From the NCBI RefSeq assembly GCF_001292625.1, contig NZ_LAJH01000012.1:1-64000 (forward strand): a DNA stretch of 64,000 bases, written 5' to 3'. Source of the stretch: Shimia sp. SK013 (lineage in GTDB: Bacteria; Pseudomonadota; Alphaproteobacteria; Rhodobacterales; Rhodobacteraceae). How positions within the stretch are numbered: position 1 is the first letter of the stretch; each line of letters starts with the position of its first letter. Below are positions 42,550 through 51,918 of the stretch, piece after piece. Both the position numbers and the translations under genes were made by a program. The notes beneath the pieces were generated by a model. The model did no database searches. It was not told the origin of the DNA and was given only the letters and a program-made list of their open reading frames with translations.

Positions 42550-43380
42550 CTAGGAAGATTTGGTGTGTTGGTTTCGCGGGCCGAGGGCACGGATCGCCGC
42601 CTGGACGGTTTCCGGAAGGGTGGTGTCAGCCTGATCCGGCGCGGCGTCCAACGCGGAAGCAACGTCTTTGGTGAGGATGCCAATGGTGTTGTCAGGCTGC
42701 CAACCGTCGCGGGTGAATTCGATATCCTCAAATCCGGAGGCAAACCAGTTTTGACCGGAACTGGTGTGGATCAGATCGAGAAGCCTGGTTTCGTCTATGC
42801 CGGCGGCATCGGCCCAATCCAGCACAAGGCGGGTCATGGCTGTGTTAGAGGCGGCCAGAAGATTGTTGAGCACCTTGGCCTGCATACCAGCGCCGAAGTG
42901 CCCCATTCTGTGGAAGTGCGCGCCCATGGCGTCAAACAGCGGTTGGTGCACATCCAAGTCACGTATTTCGCCGCCCAGCATGAACGACAGGCGTGCCTCG
43001 CTTGCGGCGACGGCAGCGCCGGACATCGGTGCGTCGATCAAGGCGATGTGATCCGGTATGCGGGCGCGCAAGTCGGTTACGTAGCGTGGCGATAGAGTGG
43101 AAGAGATGAGGACGCTGCGCAGGTTTGGGGAGGCGCCAACGAGGTTTTGCGCGCCAAAGAGCACGTCGTCGGTTTGCGCGATGTCGCGCACCACGGTGAT
43201 GAGGGTTTCGGTGTGATCCCTAAAAGCGGGCAGGGGCAGCATGTGGGGCGCGAGCGTGCCGAAATCGGTGACGGGGCGAACGTCAAAGCCTTTGGCGTCA
43301 AAACCCGCCGCGCGCAGAGCAGCAAGCATGGGCGCGCCCATACGTCCACAGCCCGCAATGCCAATGCCTGTGAGTGTCAT
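42550..43380 (-). CDS. NAD(P)-dependent 3-hydroxyacid dehydrogenase (3-hydroxyisobutyrate type)
   Basis: A 276-residue beta-hydroxyacid dehydrogenase. The nucleotide motif is GIAGCGRMGAPMLAAL at the N-terminus. The substrate motif is DAPMSGAAVAA. The catalytic Lys lies in AGMQAKVLNNLLAASN. Family members oxidise 3-hydroxyisobutyrate or reduce tartronate semialdehyde or 4-oxobutyrate. Which acid it acts on is not shown by the sequence or neighbours. It is one gene upstream of yihA with 46 bp between, both leftward. Confidence 0.88.
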   Translation of the reverse strand: MTLTGIGIAGCGRMGAPMLAALRAAGFDAKGFDVRPVTDFGTLAPHMLPLPAFRDHTETLITVVRDIAQTDDVLFGAQNLVGASPNLRSVLISSTLSPRYVTDLRARIPDHIALIDAPMSGAAVAASEARLSFMLGGEIRDLDVHQPLFDAMGAHFHRMGHFGAGMQAKVLNNLLAASNTAMTRLVLDWADAAGIDETRLLDLIHTSSGQNWFASGFEDIEFTRDGWQPDNTIGILTKDVASALDAAPDQADTTLPETVQAAIRALGPRNQHTKSS

Positions 43381-43425
43381 GCTGTCTCCCCCTGTTTTGG
43401 GGGAGGGTAGCGGTGTGGTGATGGC

Positions 43426-44079
43426 TTAGTCCAGCCCTGCGATGATGGCGCGCAATGTGGCGATGCCGTCGCCTTTTTCCGAGCTGGTCAGAACCATTTC
43501 GGGGTAGGCTGCGGGGTGCTTGGAGAGCTTTTCGCGCACTTGGTTGAGGATCTTTTCACGGTCGTGGTCCTTGACCTTGTCCGCCTTGGTCATAACGACC
43601 TGAAACGTCACGGCGGAGCTGTCGAGCAGGCTCATGATTTCTTCGTCCACTGCTTTGACGCCATGGCGTGTGTCGATCAGCACAAAAGCACGGCGCAGAT
43701 TAACGCGGCCGGAAAGGTAGCGTTTCAACAGGCGTTGCCATTTTTCGACAACCGGAATGGGTGCGTTGGCGTAGCCATACCCTGGAAGGTCTACGAGGTA
43801 GTGGCTGTCGGTCAGTGTGAAGAAGTTGACTTCCTGCGTGCGGCCCGGCGTGTTTGAAGCGCGCGCAAGACCTTTGCGATTCGTGAGCGCGTTGATCAAG
43901 GATGATTTGCCTACGTTGGAGCGCCCGGCAAAGCAGACCTCAAGCCGGTCGCCTTCGGGCAGACCGTCCATGGCAACGACGCCTTTGAGGAAGTCGGAGT
44001 TAGACCCGTCAAACAATTTGCGGCCACGTTCAGACGCGATGGGATCGGGGTCTTCGACCAGCGGGAAGGGAAGTTGCAT
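43426..44079 (-). CDS. yihA: Ribosome biogenesis GTPase YihA/YsxC (EngB)
   Basis: A 217-residue GTPase needed for large ribosomal subunit assembly. The G1 motif is GRSNVGKSSLINAL (residues 52-65), G3 is DLPGYGYA, and G4 is TKADKV. The start codon shares one base with the stop of the MOSC gene, and the MOSC gene overlaps yidC, so yidC-MOSC-yihA form one leftward operon. Confidence 0.96.
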   Translation of the reverse strand: MQLPFPLVEDPDPIASERGRKLFDGSNSDFLKGVVAMDGLPEGDRLEVCFAGRSNVGKSSLINALTNRKGLARASNTPGRTQEVNFFTLTDSHYLVDLPGYGYANAPIPVVEKWQRLLKRYLSGRVNLRRAFVLIDTRHGVKAVDEEIMSLLDSSAVTFQVVMTKADKVKDHDREKILNQVREKLSKHPAAYPEMVLTSSEKGDGIATLRAIIAGLD

Positions 44080-44822
44080 CAGAGTACCTCTGCAATGTCG
44101 CCGACGGAGATGTCGCCGGATTTGGTCACGACGCCATAAACGCCAAAATCCTGATGGCCAAAGGAGTCGTTCAAAACGCCTAGCGTATCGGTGTCGCGGT
44201 GGCCGGTATCAGGGTTGGCGGTGGTCGCCAAGCAGCGCGTGATGCGCTCGCGGACTTCGATTTCTGCAGCACCGATGCAAAGCGTTTTTCCGATCCAGTC
44301 GAACTCTTCCCATGGGGCGTAGCCATCCAGCCAAATGTTGCCGCGCCAGCGTTCGGTCGAGAGCCGGCGGCCAAGGCGGCCTTCGACGGCGCGGTGGCTG
44401 GCCGTGGTGTGGATCGCGATTGATGGGAAGGGGCTGTCGGTCATGCCCACATCACCAGCGGGCACCAGTTTTGTGCTGGCGGCACGATCGGCGGGCATCA
44501 AAGGACGGACCCATTGGATCAGTTTGTCACCTTGGGTTTCAGGATCAAATGTCAGTTCCCACAAGTCGGGGTGCTGCAGGGTGATTTTGCCTGCGGCCTC
44601 GTCGACTTTGGCAGTGATCGCTTGCAGCGCGGGCGCTTTCGCGGCGCGTGAGAAATTGGCGCAGGCGGCCCATTCGCCACCCGATGTCTTGGCTGCTTCG
44701 TGGGCGACGGCATAGCGTCGGTCCCAAGGGAAGGTTTGGCCCTCCACCAAAGAAACATGACCCACGGACTCTCGTCCGTGGGCCTTGATTGGGTGTCGCC
44801 AAAGAGCTTTTACAAGGCCCAT
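44079..44822 (-). CDS. MOSC-domain protein
   Basis: A 247-residue MOSC protein with the N-terminal beta-barrel part (YPIKAHGRE with Arg-His-Pro: LWRHPIKAHGRESVG) and C-terminal MOSC domain. The conserved cysteine lies in ERITRCLATTANPDTG. MOSC proteins bind molybdenum cofactor and act as sulfur carriers or N-hydroxylated compound reductases. Its start overlaps the yidC stop and its stop overlaps the yihA start. The gene order yidC-MOSC-yihA is usual in Rhodobacterales; the MOSC protein's own job is unknown. Confidence 0.92.
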   Translation of the reverse strand: MGLVKALWRHPIKAHGRESVGHVSLVEGQTFPWDRRYAVAHEAAKTSGGEWAACANFSRAAKAPALQAITAKVDEAAGKITLQHPDLWELTFDPETQGDKLIQWVRPLMPADRAASTKLVPAGDVGMTDSPFPSIAIHTTASHRAVEGRLGRRLSTERWRGNIWLDGYAPWEEFDWIGKTLCIGAAEIEVRERITRCLATTANPDTGHRDTDTLGVLNDSFGHQDFGVYGVVTKSGDISVGDIAEVL

Positions 44823-46654
44823 TACTTGGCGTCCTCCTTAGCCTTCTTCTTAAAGCTGGATCGGATGTTGCCAAAGACGTCTGGCTTATACCCGTGCTGT
44901 CGCATGATCGCGTATTGCTGCACGAACGTGATGACGTTGTTGGTGATCCAGTAAACGACCAGACCGGAGGCAAAACTGCCGAGCATGAACATGAAGACCC
45001 ATGGCATCCACGCAAAGATCATCTGTTGCGTCGGATCGGTGGGGGCCGGGTTCAGTTTCTGCTGCATCCACATTGAGATACCCAGCAGGATTGGCAGGAT
45101 GCCGAGGCTGAAGATTTCGAGGAAGCCCAGTTCCGGAATGGCAAAAGGAAGGATGCCAAACAGGTTGAAGATAGAACTCGGATCCGGTGCGGACAGGTCG
45201 GTGATCCAGCCAAACCACGGCGCGTGGCGCAGTTCGAGTGTGACGAAGATCACTTTGTAGAGCGAGAAGAAGATCGGGATCTGGATCAGGATGGGCAAAC
45301 AGCCCGCCGCCGGATTGACCTTTTCCTTCTTGTAGAGCTCCATCATAGCTTGCTGCATCTTCTGGCGGTCGTCGCCAGCGTCTTCTTTCAGCTTTTCCAT
45401 CTGTGGCTGGAGTTCTTTCATCTTGGCCATGGAGGCATAAGATTTATAAGCCAGCGGGAAGACGATGATTTTCAGGATCACAGTCAGGCCGATAACGGCC
45501 CAGCCCATGTTGCCGATGACCGAGTTCAGCCAGTGCAACAGCGCAAAGATCGGTTTGGTCAGGAAGAAGAACCAACCCCAATCGATGGTATCAAGGAAGT
45601 TGCGTACGCCGCCTTCGCGTTCGTAGTTGCGGATGGTTTCCCATTCCTTGGCACCAGCAAACAAACGAGTGGTGGCGGATTTGGTTTCGCCGTCAGCCAG
45701 CGTGATTGTGTCCAGACGGGCGACCGAGCGATAGACGTCGCGGGAGGCGTCATATTGGAGCACGGAATCAAATCCGGCGCTGGTTTCGGGGATCAGCGTG
45801 GTCATCCAGTAGTGGTCGGTGAAACCGGTCCAGCCGCCTTGGGTGACGCGAGCCACGTCGGCGACAACCGCGCCGCCGGCCCATGCGTTCTGGCCCTCAA
45901 AGCCGCGCAGTTTTTTGTAATCGAGATATTCACGCTCTTCATCGTTTTGACGCAGCGCGCCTTCGTGCAGAATGAAGAAGTTTTTGAGATCCTCGGGCTC
46001 GCCATGGCGGGTCAACATGGCGTACGGCGCCAATGATACGACGCCAGCACCAGAGTTTTGTACGGACTGATCGACCGAGAACATAAAGTCTTCGTCGACA
46101 GAAATGGTGCGTGCGAACGTCAGGCCCGCGCCGTTGTCCCATGTCAGGACCACAGGCGAAGTGGAGGTCAGCGTGTCGTTGCCACTTACCGACCAAATTG
46201 TATTTGCGCCGGGCACTTGATCAAGCGTCAGACCCGCACCGGGGGCCCAGCCGTAGATCGCATAATAAGCGTTGGCCGAACCTGTGGGCGACAGAAGCGA
46301 AACAACGGCGGCATCATCGTCCAGTGTTTCGCGATAGTCGTTGAGTTTCAGATCATCGATGCGCCCGCCCTGGAGCGAGATCGAGCCGGACAAACGGTCT
46401 GTGGTGATGTCGACGCGAGGCGCATCAACCGCGGTATCCGCCGCATCGGATGTGCCGGTGTTGGCTGCTGCCGCTGTCGCGTCTGCATTGGCGGTGGCCG
46501 CGGGCACAGCGGTGTCGCCCAAAGTGGCCTCGGCCACGGCGGGCGCGTTAGGATCTTCCACGGCCTCTGGGGGTGGGAACAGGAGGAACCAGACCAGGAT
46601 GACGGCAAAGCTGAGCACCGTCGCGAGAATGAGGTTCTTGTTCTGATCGTCCAT
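44822..46654 (-). CDS. yidC: Membrane protein insertase YidC
   Basis: A 610-residue YidC/Oxa1 insertase of the Gram-negative type. The first membrane segment is LATVLSFAVILVWFLLFPP near the N-terminus. A large periplasmic domain occupies about residues 60-350. The conserved core is in the last third: AGCLPILIQIPIFFSLYKVIF, with membrane segments up to VVYWITNNVITFVQQY. The ATG at 46654 gives MDDQNKNLIL; a start at 46666 adds four residues. It inserts membrane proteins with or without SecYEG. yidD, often adjacent, is found 4 kb away at 50197. Confidence 0.97.
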   Translation of the reverse strand: MDDQNKNLILATVLSFAVILVWFLLFPPPEAVEDPNAPAVAEATLGDTAVPAATANADATAAAANTGTSDAADTAVDAPRVDITTDRLSGSISLQGGRIDDLKLNDYRETLDDDAAVVSLLSPTGSANAYYAIYGWAPGAGLTLDQVPGANTIWSVSGNDTLTSTSPVVLTWDNGAGLTFARTISVDEDFMFSVDQSVQNSGAGVVSLAPYAMLTRHGEPEDLKNFFILHEGALRQNDEEREYLDYKKLRGFEGQNAWAGGAVVADVARVTQGGWTGFTDHYWMTTLIPETSAGFDSVLQYDASRDVYRSVARLDTITLADGETKSATTRLFAGAKEWETIRNYEREGGVRNFLDTIDWGWFFFLTKPIFALLHWLNSVIGNMGWAVIGLTVILKIIVFPLAYKSYASMAKMKELQPQMEKLKEDAGDDRQKMQQAMMELYKKEKVNPAAGCLPILIQIPIFFSLYKVIFVTLELRHAPWFGWITDLSAPDPSSIFNLFGILPFAIPELGFLEIFSLGILPILLGISMWMQQKLNPAPTDPTQQMIFAWMPWVFMFMLGSFASGLVVYWITNNVITFVQQYAIMRQHGYKPDVFGNIRSSFKKKAKEDAK

Positions 46655-46770
46655 AGCCACTGCCATCTGTCGTTGAAACGTTGGGGAGGTTCAACAGAGA
46701 AGGGGGGCAAAGGTCAAGCGGATTCCGCTTGGGCACCTGCTTGTCGGCGGGTTTGTTGGGGAAAAGCGGC

Positions 46771-48330
46771 TTAGCCGGACTTTTGCCCGATGGTGATCGC
46801 GGGGCCAAGCTTGGCTTTGTGATCTTCCATCCATTGGATGGTGTCTTCAAAGGGCATGGGTCGGGCGATGCCAAAGCCCTGCACATGGGCGCAGCCCAGT
46901 TGCGACAGCATTGCGTGTTCCGCTGCGTTTTCAACACCTTCCGCCAGTGTCGAGAGATCGAGCCGCTCAGCCAGCGTGACGATTGCGGCGATCATGCGTT
47001 GCTGATCGGTGTCACGGTCGACGTTGGTGACAAATGAGCGGTCAATCTTGATGCGCTTAACGGGCAGGCGGCGAATCGAAGAAATCGACGCGTGGCCGGT
47101 GCCGAAGTCATCGAGATCAATGTTGCAGCCCATTTTGGCAATGGCCTCAACGTTGCGCACGACCATATCGTCCGGCGTGCCGGCGATCACGCTTTCCAGA
47201 ACTTCGATGCCAAGGCGGCTCGCATTGAGTTCGTTGCGGTCAAGTTCCCACTGAAGGCGTTCCACGAGCGTGGGGCTGCGCAATTCGTCACCGGCAAAAT
47301 TGACGCCAACACATGGCACATAAAAGCCGGCATCGTCCCATGCTCGTACGGCATTGAGAGCCTGACGGGTCATCAGATCCGCGAGCTCGCCCATCTGACC
47401 GGTTTGGTTCAACACATCCAGAAACTGCACCGGGGCGAGGATGCCGCGTTCGGGGTGTTCCCACCGAGCCAGAACCTCAAAGCCGGTTACTTCGCCAGTA
47501 TCTGTGGAGATCTGCGGTTGGAACCATGCCTTTATTTGATCTTTTTGCAGGGTGCGCGCAGCTTCGCTTTCAGTTTTGCGACGCGAGATCACCTTGCGGC
47601 CCATATCGGCGGTGTAGGCGCGGATGTTGGACGTGCCAGACAGATGGGCCTCGGACATGGCCATTTCGGCCCCCTGGATCATCGCCGTGGCGCTGGGTCG
47701 GTTTAAACGTGATGACAGACAGAACCCGATAGAGCAGGTGACATAAATCGAGGCCATCTGGAGGGGAATGGTTTCTTCTACCGAAGCTTGAAAACGGTTG
47801 GCCATCTGGATCGCGGTTTCGAGATCAAGGTTTGCCACCGGATCGAGAGACACCAGGAACGCACTGTCACCTGAGCGTGCGACGATGTCGCGGGCACGCA
47901 AGGCGCTGCGGATGCGGTTTGCCAAAACGCGCAACACTTCTTCAGCGGTTTGGTCGCCGTGGTTCTCGCGTAAACGGGCGAACCCGTCGACTTTTATCGA
48001 AAAACAGCATGTGGCGTTGCCGGCGTCGGTCAAGTTCGCCATCTGTGCTTCCATCCGGCGTTCTAGCGCGGCCTGTAGCAGCAGGCCGGTCAGGCCGTCA
48101 AAGTCACCATCATCAGAAGTTTCCCGGTCTCTGGATTTCAAAGGAGACAAAAGGAACGGCAACGGTAAAAGCGTCGCGGCCAACATCAACCCGACCTCAC
48201 CCAGCGCTGCCCAAGCCGCCAGTGTCAAAAACGGGATGGCGGCCGGAAACGCACGGCGTCGCATGAAATCGTGCGCCGCTGCGGACTTTAGGGACTGAAT
48301 TAGTTTTGCACTGCGCAGAGGCATGGGCAC
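46771..48330 (-). CDS. Membrane EAL-domain protein with degenerate GGDEF
   Basis: A 519-residue protein. Two hydrophobic segments at residues 28-65 are followed by a GGDEF-like domain, residues about 75-245, and a C-terminal EAL domain. The signature GGDEF is replaced by SGDSAF (residues 153-158), so diguanylate cyclase activity is very unlikely. The EAL domain has Glu-285 in EVLARWEHPERG, DDFGTGHAS, KIDRSF and EGVENAAEH, so c-di-GMP phosphodiesterase activity is likely. It would lower c-di-GMP, which often lowers adhesion or pilus function. It is one gene upstream of yidC, in the same direction. Confidence 0.9.
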   Translation of the reverse strand: MPMPLRSAKLIQSLKSAAAHDFMRRRAFPAAIPFLTLAAWAALGEVGLMLAATLLPLPFLLSPLKSRDRETSDDGDFDGLTGLLLQAALERRMEAQMANLTDAGNATCCFSIKVDGFARLRENHGDQTAEEVLRVLANRIRSALRARDIVARSGDSAFLVSLDPVANLDLETAIQMANRFQASVEETIPLQMASIYVTCSIGFCLSSRLNRPSATAMIQGAEMAMSEAHLSGTSNIRAYTADMGRKVISRRKTESEAARTLQKDQIKAWFQPQISTDTGEVTGFEVLARWEHPERGILAPVQFLDVLNQTGQMGELADLMTRQALNAVRAWDDAGFYVPCVGVNFAGDELRSPTLVERLQWELDRNELNASRLGIEVLESVIAGTPDDMVVRNVEAIAKMGCNIDLDDFGTGHASISSIRRLPVKRIKIDRSFVTNVDRDTDQQRMIAAIVTLAERLDLSTLAEGVENAAEHAMLSQLGCAHVQGFGIARPMPFEDTIQWMEDHKAKLGPAITIGQKSG

Positions 48331-48385
48331 GTCCTGATCGGAATATTTGTGACGACGAAACTACGTGAGTTTCCTCATCCTGAGG

Positions 48386-49255
48386 TTAACGGAACACGGG
48401 TACATCCTCGTCCTTTTCTTCAAATTTGAACGGTTCTGTTAAGAGGCCGGAAAAATCGAAGAGTTTAGGGTCGAGCATGTGTGAGGGGCGGATGTTGGTG
48501 AGCGCACGGAACATGACTTGGCGGCGTCCGGGGTTGTTGCGCTCCCATTGGTCGAGAATTTGTTTGACTTGCTGGCGTTGCAAGCCGTCCTGAGACCCGC
48601 AAAGGTCACAAGGAATAATTGGGTAATTCATGGACTTAGAGAACTTTTCGCAGTCCTCCTCGGCGACGTGGGCGAGGGGGCGGTAGACAAAGAGGTCGCC
48701 CTCTTCGTTAACCAATTTTGGAGGCATCGTGGCGAGTCGCCCACCGTGAAACAGATTCATGAAAAACGTCTCGAGAATATCGTCGCGGTGATGGCCAAGA
48801 ACCACTGCGGAACACCCTTCTTCGCGTGCGATCCTGTAAAGGTTTCCTCGCCGCAAACGGGAGCACAGCGCGCAATAGGTGCGTCCTGCTGGTACTTTGT
48901 CTTTAACAATTGAATAGGTGTCCTGGTATTCGATTCGATGCTCGACTCCCATTTGCTCCAAAAACTCTGGCAAAACTGTGGCTGGAAAGTGGGGTTGACC
49001 CTGATCCAGGTTACAAGCGAGCAATTCGACGGGTAAAAGTCCACGCCATTTGAGTTCGTGCAGCACTGCGAGCAGGGTGTAGCTGTCTTTGCCGCCTGAA
49101 AGGCAGACGAGCCAGCGGGTCCCGCGCTGGATCATGCCATACTGTTCGATGGCCTCACGTGTTTGGCGAACAATGCGTTTGCGCAATTTCTTGAAAGAGG
49201 TCGAAGTTGGGGCGCCGTGAAAAAGTGGGTGAATATCATCAAGATCATCAATCAT
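48386..49255 (-). CDS. ttcA: tRNA 2-thiocytidine biosynthesis protein TtcA
   Basis: A 289-residue PP-loop ATPase that thiolates C32 of certain tRNAs. The PP-loop is SGGKDS, residues 53-58, and the iron-sulfur ligands include the CxxC pair in [10 protein letters not shown]. Another CxxC ([12 protein letters not shown]) follows. [14 protein letters not shown] is the usual family stretch. It ends a leftward pair with the EAL gene, 55 bp apart. About 290 bp with no gene lie upstream. Confidence 0.96.
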   Translation of the reverse strand: MIDDLDDIHPLFHGAPTSTSFKKLRKRIVRQTREAIEQYGMIQRGTRWLVCLSGGKDSYTLLAVLHELKWRGLLPVELLACNLDQGQPHFPATVLPEFLEQMGVEHRIEYQDTYSIVKDKVPAGRTYCALCSRLRRGNLYRIAREEGCSAVVLGHHRDDILETFFMNLFHGGRLATMPPKLVNEEGDLFVYRPLAHVAEEDCEKFSKSMNYPIIPCDLCGSQDGLQRQQVKQILDQWERNNPGRRQVMFRALTNIRPSHMLDPKLFDFSGLLTEPFKFEEKDEDVPVFR

Positions 49256-49548
49256 GGCTTGGCTTACGTGACTTCTTTACTTGTGGTCAATCGGCGACCC
49301 GGATTGGTTGGATTAACGTTTAGAGCCGCGCACGGCCGTAATGTGTCTGCTGTTTGGGCGGAATTTATTTAATTTTGCGGCACATTGGATTGTCCGGCGG
49401 TGCCAAAAAGATGTGAATCTCCGCCGAATTCGGCCCGGTTTGTGGAAATTCGCCAACAAATTGGGTGCGCGATGCATCGTTGGCGCGGCTTGGGAAGCAA
49501 AAACGGGCCAGAATCGGCGATTGTTCGGACCCATCGTTTGGCGCGAAC
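49256..49548. other. Intergenic upstream of ttcA
   Basis: No open frame here has family features. It must hold the ttcA promoter. The far end meets the terminator for the gene at 49609. Confidence 0.4.
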
Positions 49549-49550
49549 GA

Positions 49551-49579
49551 AAAGAACCGCAGCAAGGCTGCGGTTCTGA
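49551..49579 (-). terminator. Rho-independent terminator
   Basis: A perfect AGAACCGCAGC/GCTGCGGTTCT stem with a 3-base loop, followed on the minus strand by TTTTCG. It lies after the gene at 49609. Confidence 0.88.
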
Positions 49580-49608
49580 AATTGTCCGGGCTGATTGGAC
49601 TGCGACGT

Positions 49609-50109
49609 TTAGTTCAGTTGGTCATCGTTGCACTGACGGGCCAGTTCTATTGCCTTGTAGGTGCCTGCCAAATTCACAGAGAAGGCGTATTCTTTCTCGG
49701 GAAATACGGTCATGACATATTCTTTGGCGATGTCTTCAATCACTTGGGGATCATTGGTGAGAACGTAGCCGCCGCTATACCCTTTGGTGATATTGCCACG
49801 CATGCCAGTTGCCTCGCCCCAATAGAGGTTGGGTCCGATAAGGATGGCCACTTCTTCCTTGGAACCGCGCTTGATTTTGGTTTTGGCTTTGGTGAATACG
49901 CCGATATAGGCCACGTCGCGCTCCTCTGTCAGACCCATCTGAACCACGTTGTCCAGATCGTCCTTGGCCTCGATCATGCAGGTGCCTTTTTCGGTATCGA
50001 CATAGACATTCCACCCTTCGATGGCGCCGTACCCGACAAATTTTTCGGCGGCGGCAGGGAGGGCAGTTAAGGTCAAGGCGGCTGCAAAGACGTGGGACAT
50101 AATGCGCAT
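49609..50109 (-). CDS. Exported hypothetical protein
   Basis: A 166-residue protein with a signal peptide (HVFAAALTLTALPAAA before Glu). The mature part has beta-strand character, with WNVYVDTEKGTCMIEAKDD and YVMTVFPEKEYAFSVNL, and two Cys (in GTCMIE and ARQCND) that may form a disulfide. The size and layout remind me of the invasion-associated locus B (IalB) type of secreted proteins, but I cannot confirm it. ATG at 50109 has CGGAG upstream. A terminator follows, so it is a single-gene unit. Confidence 0.7.
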   Translation of the reverse strand: MRIMSHVFAAALTLTALPAAAEKFVGYGAIEGWNVYVDTEKGTCMIEAKDDLDNVVQMGLTEERDVAYIGVFTKAKTKIKRGSKEEVAILIGPNLYWGEATGMRGNITKGYSGGYVLTNDPQVIEDIAKEYVMTVFPEKEYAFSVNLAGTYKAIELARQCNDDQLN

Positions 50110-50196
50110 AATAAAACTCCGGATACCTAGATTGAATATCCTGACGCTAGAGCCCGGCGGTGGCGCTGTCCAGTTTGGCAATGCCTTTGGATGCGC

Positions 50197-50433
50197 TCAC
50201 GGCTCGTCCTTGGAGTCCGGCACGGGATCATATCCGCTTCCCCCTAGGGGATGGCAGCGGCCAATGCGGCGCAGAGTGAGCCAACTGCCTTTTACCGCAC
50301 CATGCTTTTCCAATGCTTCCAGAGCATAGGCGGAGCAAGTGGGCTGGTACCGACAGTTAAATCCCACCCAAGGGCTGAACAGCAGGCGATAAAGTCGGAC
50401 CGGCAGGGCGGCGATGTGGGCGAGCGGTGTCAT
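50197..50433 (-). CDS. yidD: Membrane protein insertion efficiency factor YidD
   Basis: A 78-residue YidD protein. It has the family core [20 protein letters not shown], then [12 protein letters not shown] and [19 protein letters not shown], with three Cys residues. It helps YidC insert membrane proteins. In many genomes it is beside rnpA and yidC, but here it is separated from yidC by the EAL, ttcA and exported-protein genes. Confidence 0.95.
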   Translation of the reverse strand: MTPLAHIAALPVRLYRLLFSPWVGFNCRYQPTCSAYALEALEKHGAVKGSWLTLRRIGRCHPLGGSGYDPVPDSKDEP

Positions 50434-50493
50434 GACGCCTATTTAGGGACGTGGAAATGAAATGAGAAGAGCGGGACCATGGCCCCGCTGGTG

Positions 50494-51801
50494 TTATTTC
50501 ACGATGTGTTCGTCTTTGACGAACATGTTTGCCCATGCGCGGTCGATCAGATCGGGAGTCATCTGATAGGGGATGCCCTCGAATTCGCAGATCGCGATCA
50601 TCTGGTCGATGAGGAAAACCGGCTGATAGTTGGCATAGATGTTATCGATCGTTGGGTATTTGTTTTTCAACAGGTGAATGAGCGCGGGCTCATTCAATGG
50701 CAGGCCTTTTTTCTTGGCCACGAGGGCGAAAATTTTCAGGAAGTTTTCCTGACTTGGGCCGTCGATTTTAATCTTGTAGAAAATCCGGCGAAGCGCCGCT
50801 TGGTCAAAGATTTCGTTCGGGTGGAAGTTGGTGGAAAAAATCACCAGCGTGTCAAACGGCACCTCGAATTTTTCGCCCGATTGCAGGGCGAGGATGTCTT
50901 TGCTTTCTTCTAGCGGAACAATCCAGCGGTTCACCAGAGACTGCGGGGGTTCTTCCTGACGTCCCAAATCGTCAACGATGAAGATGCCGCCGGTGGATTT
51001 CAGCTGCAGCGGTGCCTGATAGGTGCGGGCCGTCGGGTTGTAGACCAGATCAAGCATCGAAAGTGACAATTCACCACCGGTGATCACAGTGGGGCGGTCA
51101 CATTTCACATAGCGGCTGTCAAAACGTGCGGTGCGGCGCAGGCTGCCGGCGTCTTGCGTGTCACCCTCGGCGGCCGAGTGCACGATGGGATCGTACACCG
51201 TGATAACCTGACCGGCATATTCGATGGCGTGGGGCACATAGACCTTGTCACCCATTGCGTCGCGGATGCCGTTGGAGATCGAGGACTTGCCGTTGCCGGG
51301 CGGGCCATACATCAGGATCGAACGACCGGAGCTGACAGCTGGTCCAAGTTCGCCAAGTAGTGATGGTGGCAGGATCAAATGTCCCATGGCGTTCGTCAAC
51401 TGGTCGCGCGTGATTTGAATGTTGCGGATCGACTGACGTTTGATTTGTTCGCGATACACATCCAGCGGAACCGGCATGGCGCCGAAATATTCGGATTGTG
51501 CCAGTGCATCCAGTGCGCGGGCTTTGCCGACGTCGGTCAGCTGATAGCCCATTTCATTGCCGCTGTTGGCATTGAGCGTACCGGTTGCCTCGAGCAGGCG
51601 CTGCTCGCGGCCCATATCGATAAGTTCCTGAGTAACCGCCGTTGGCAGGCAGATGGCACGTGCAACATCAGACACCATGTCGATGTTTTTGCGGAACATG
51701 GTTTTGAGCATGATATCCCGCATCATCACCACGGGAAGCTTCATGTCCTCCAGCCGTTTGGGTGGGGGCGGGGCCATGACGTTGCCGGTCTGCATGTTCA
51801 T
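50494..51801 (-). CDS. AAA ATPase of the tad pilus locus with N-terminal winged-helix-like part
   Basis: A 435-residue ATPase. Residues about 25-100 look like a winged helix: MLKTMFRKNIDMVSDVARAI, then TQELIDMGREQRLLEATG, and MGYQLTDVGKARALDAL. The ATPase domain has Walker A GPPGNGKSS at 166-174, Walker B IFIVDDLG with Asp-277 and Asp-278, and sensor-1 VIFSTNFHP. The start at 51801 has GGAG upstream; a TTG-type start at 51849 is not supported. It is the last gene of the tad block. Its role is unknown: it is distinct from TadA/CpaF. It could control pilus assembly or expression. Confidence 0.82.
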   Translation of the reverse strand: MNMQTGNVMAPPPPKRLEDMKLPVVMMRDIMLKTMFRKNIDMVSDVARAICLPTAVTQELIDMGREQRLLEATGTLNANSGNEMGYQLTDVGKARALDALAQSEYFGAMPVPLDVYREQIKRQSIRNIQITRDQLTNAMGHLILPPSLLGELGPAVSSGRSILMYGPPGNGKSSISNGIRDAMGDKVYVPHAIEYAGQVITVYDPIVHSAAEGDTQDAGSLRRTARFDSRYVKCDRPTVITGGELSLSMLDLVYNPTARTYQAPLQLKSTGGIFIVDDLGRQEEPPQSLVNRWIVPLEESKDILALQSGEKFEVPFDTLVIFSTNFHPNEIFDQAALRRIFYKIKIDGPSQENFLKIFALVAKKKGLPLNEPALIHLLKNKYPTIDNIYANYQPVFLIDQMIAICEFEGIPYQMTPDLIDRAWANMFVKDEHIVK

Positions 51802-51918
51802 CGTCGAAAACTCCAAGTTCAGGCCATATTGGCCCTTCTGTGTTTCCAAACCTTAAACAATGCAAAATGGGCGATTTTGGGGCCGGTTGTGGCCAGCGGT
51901 AGGGAATGTGGGCGCTGA

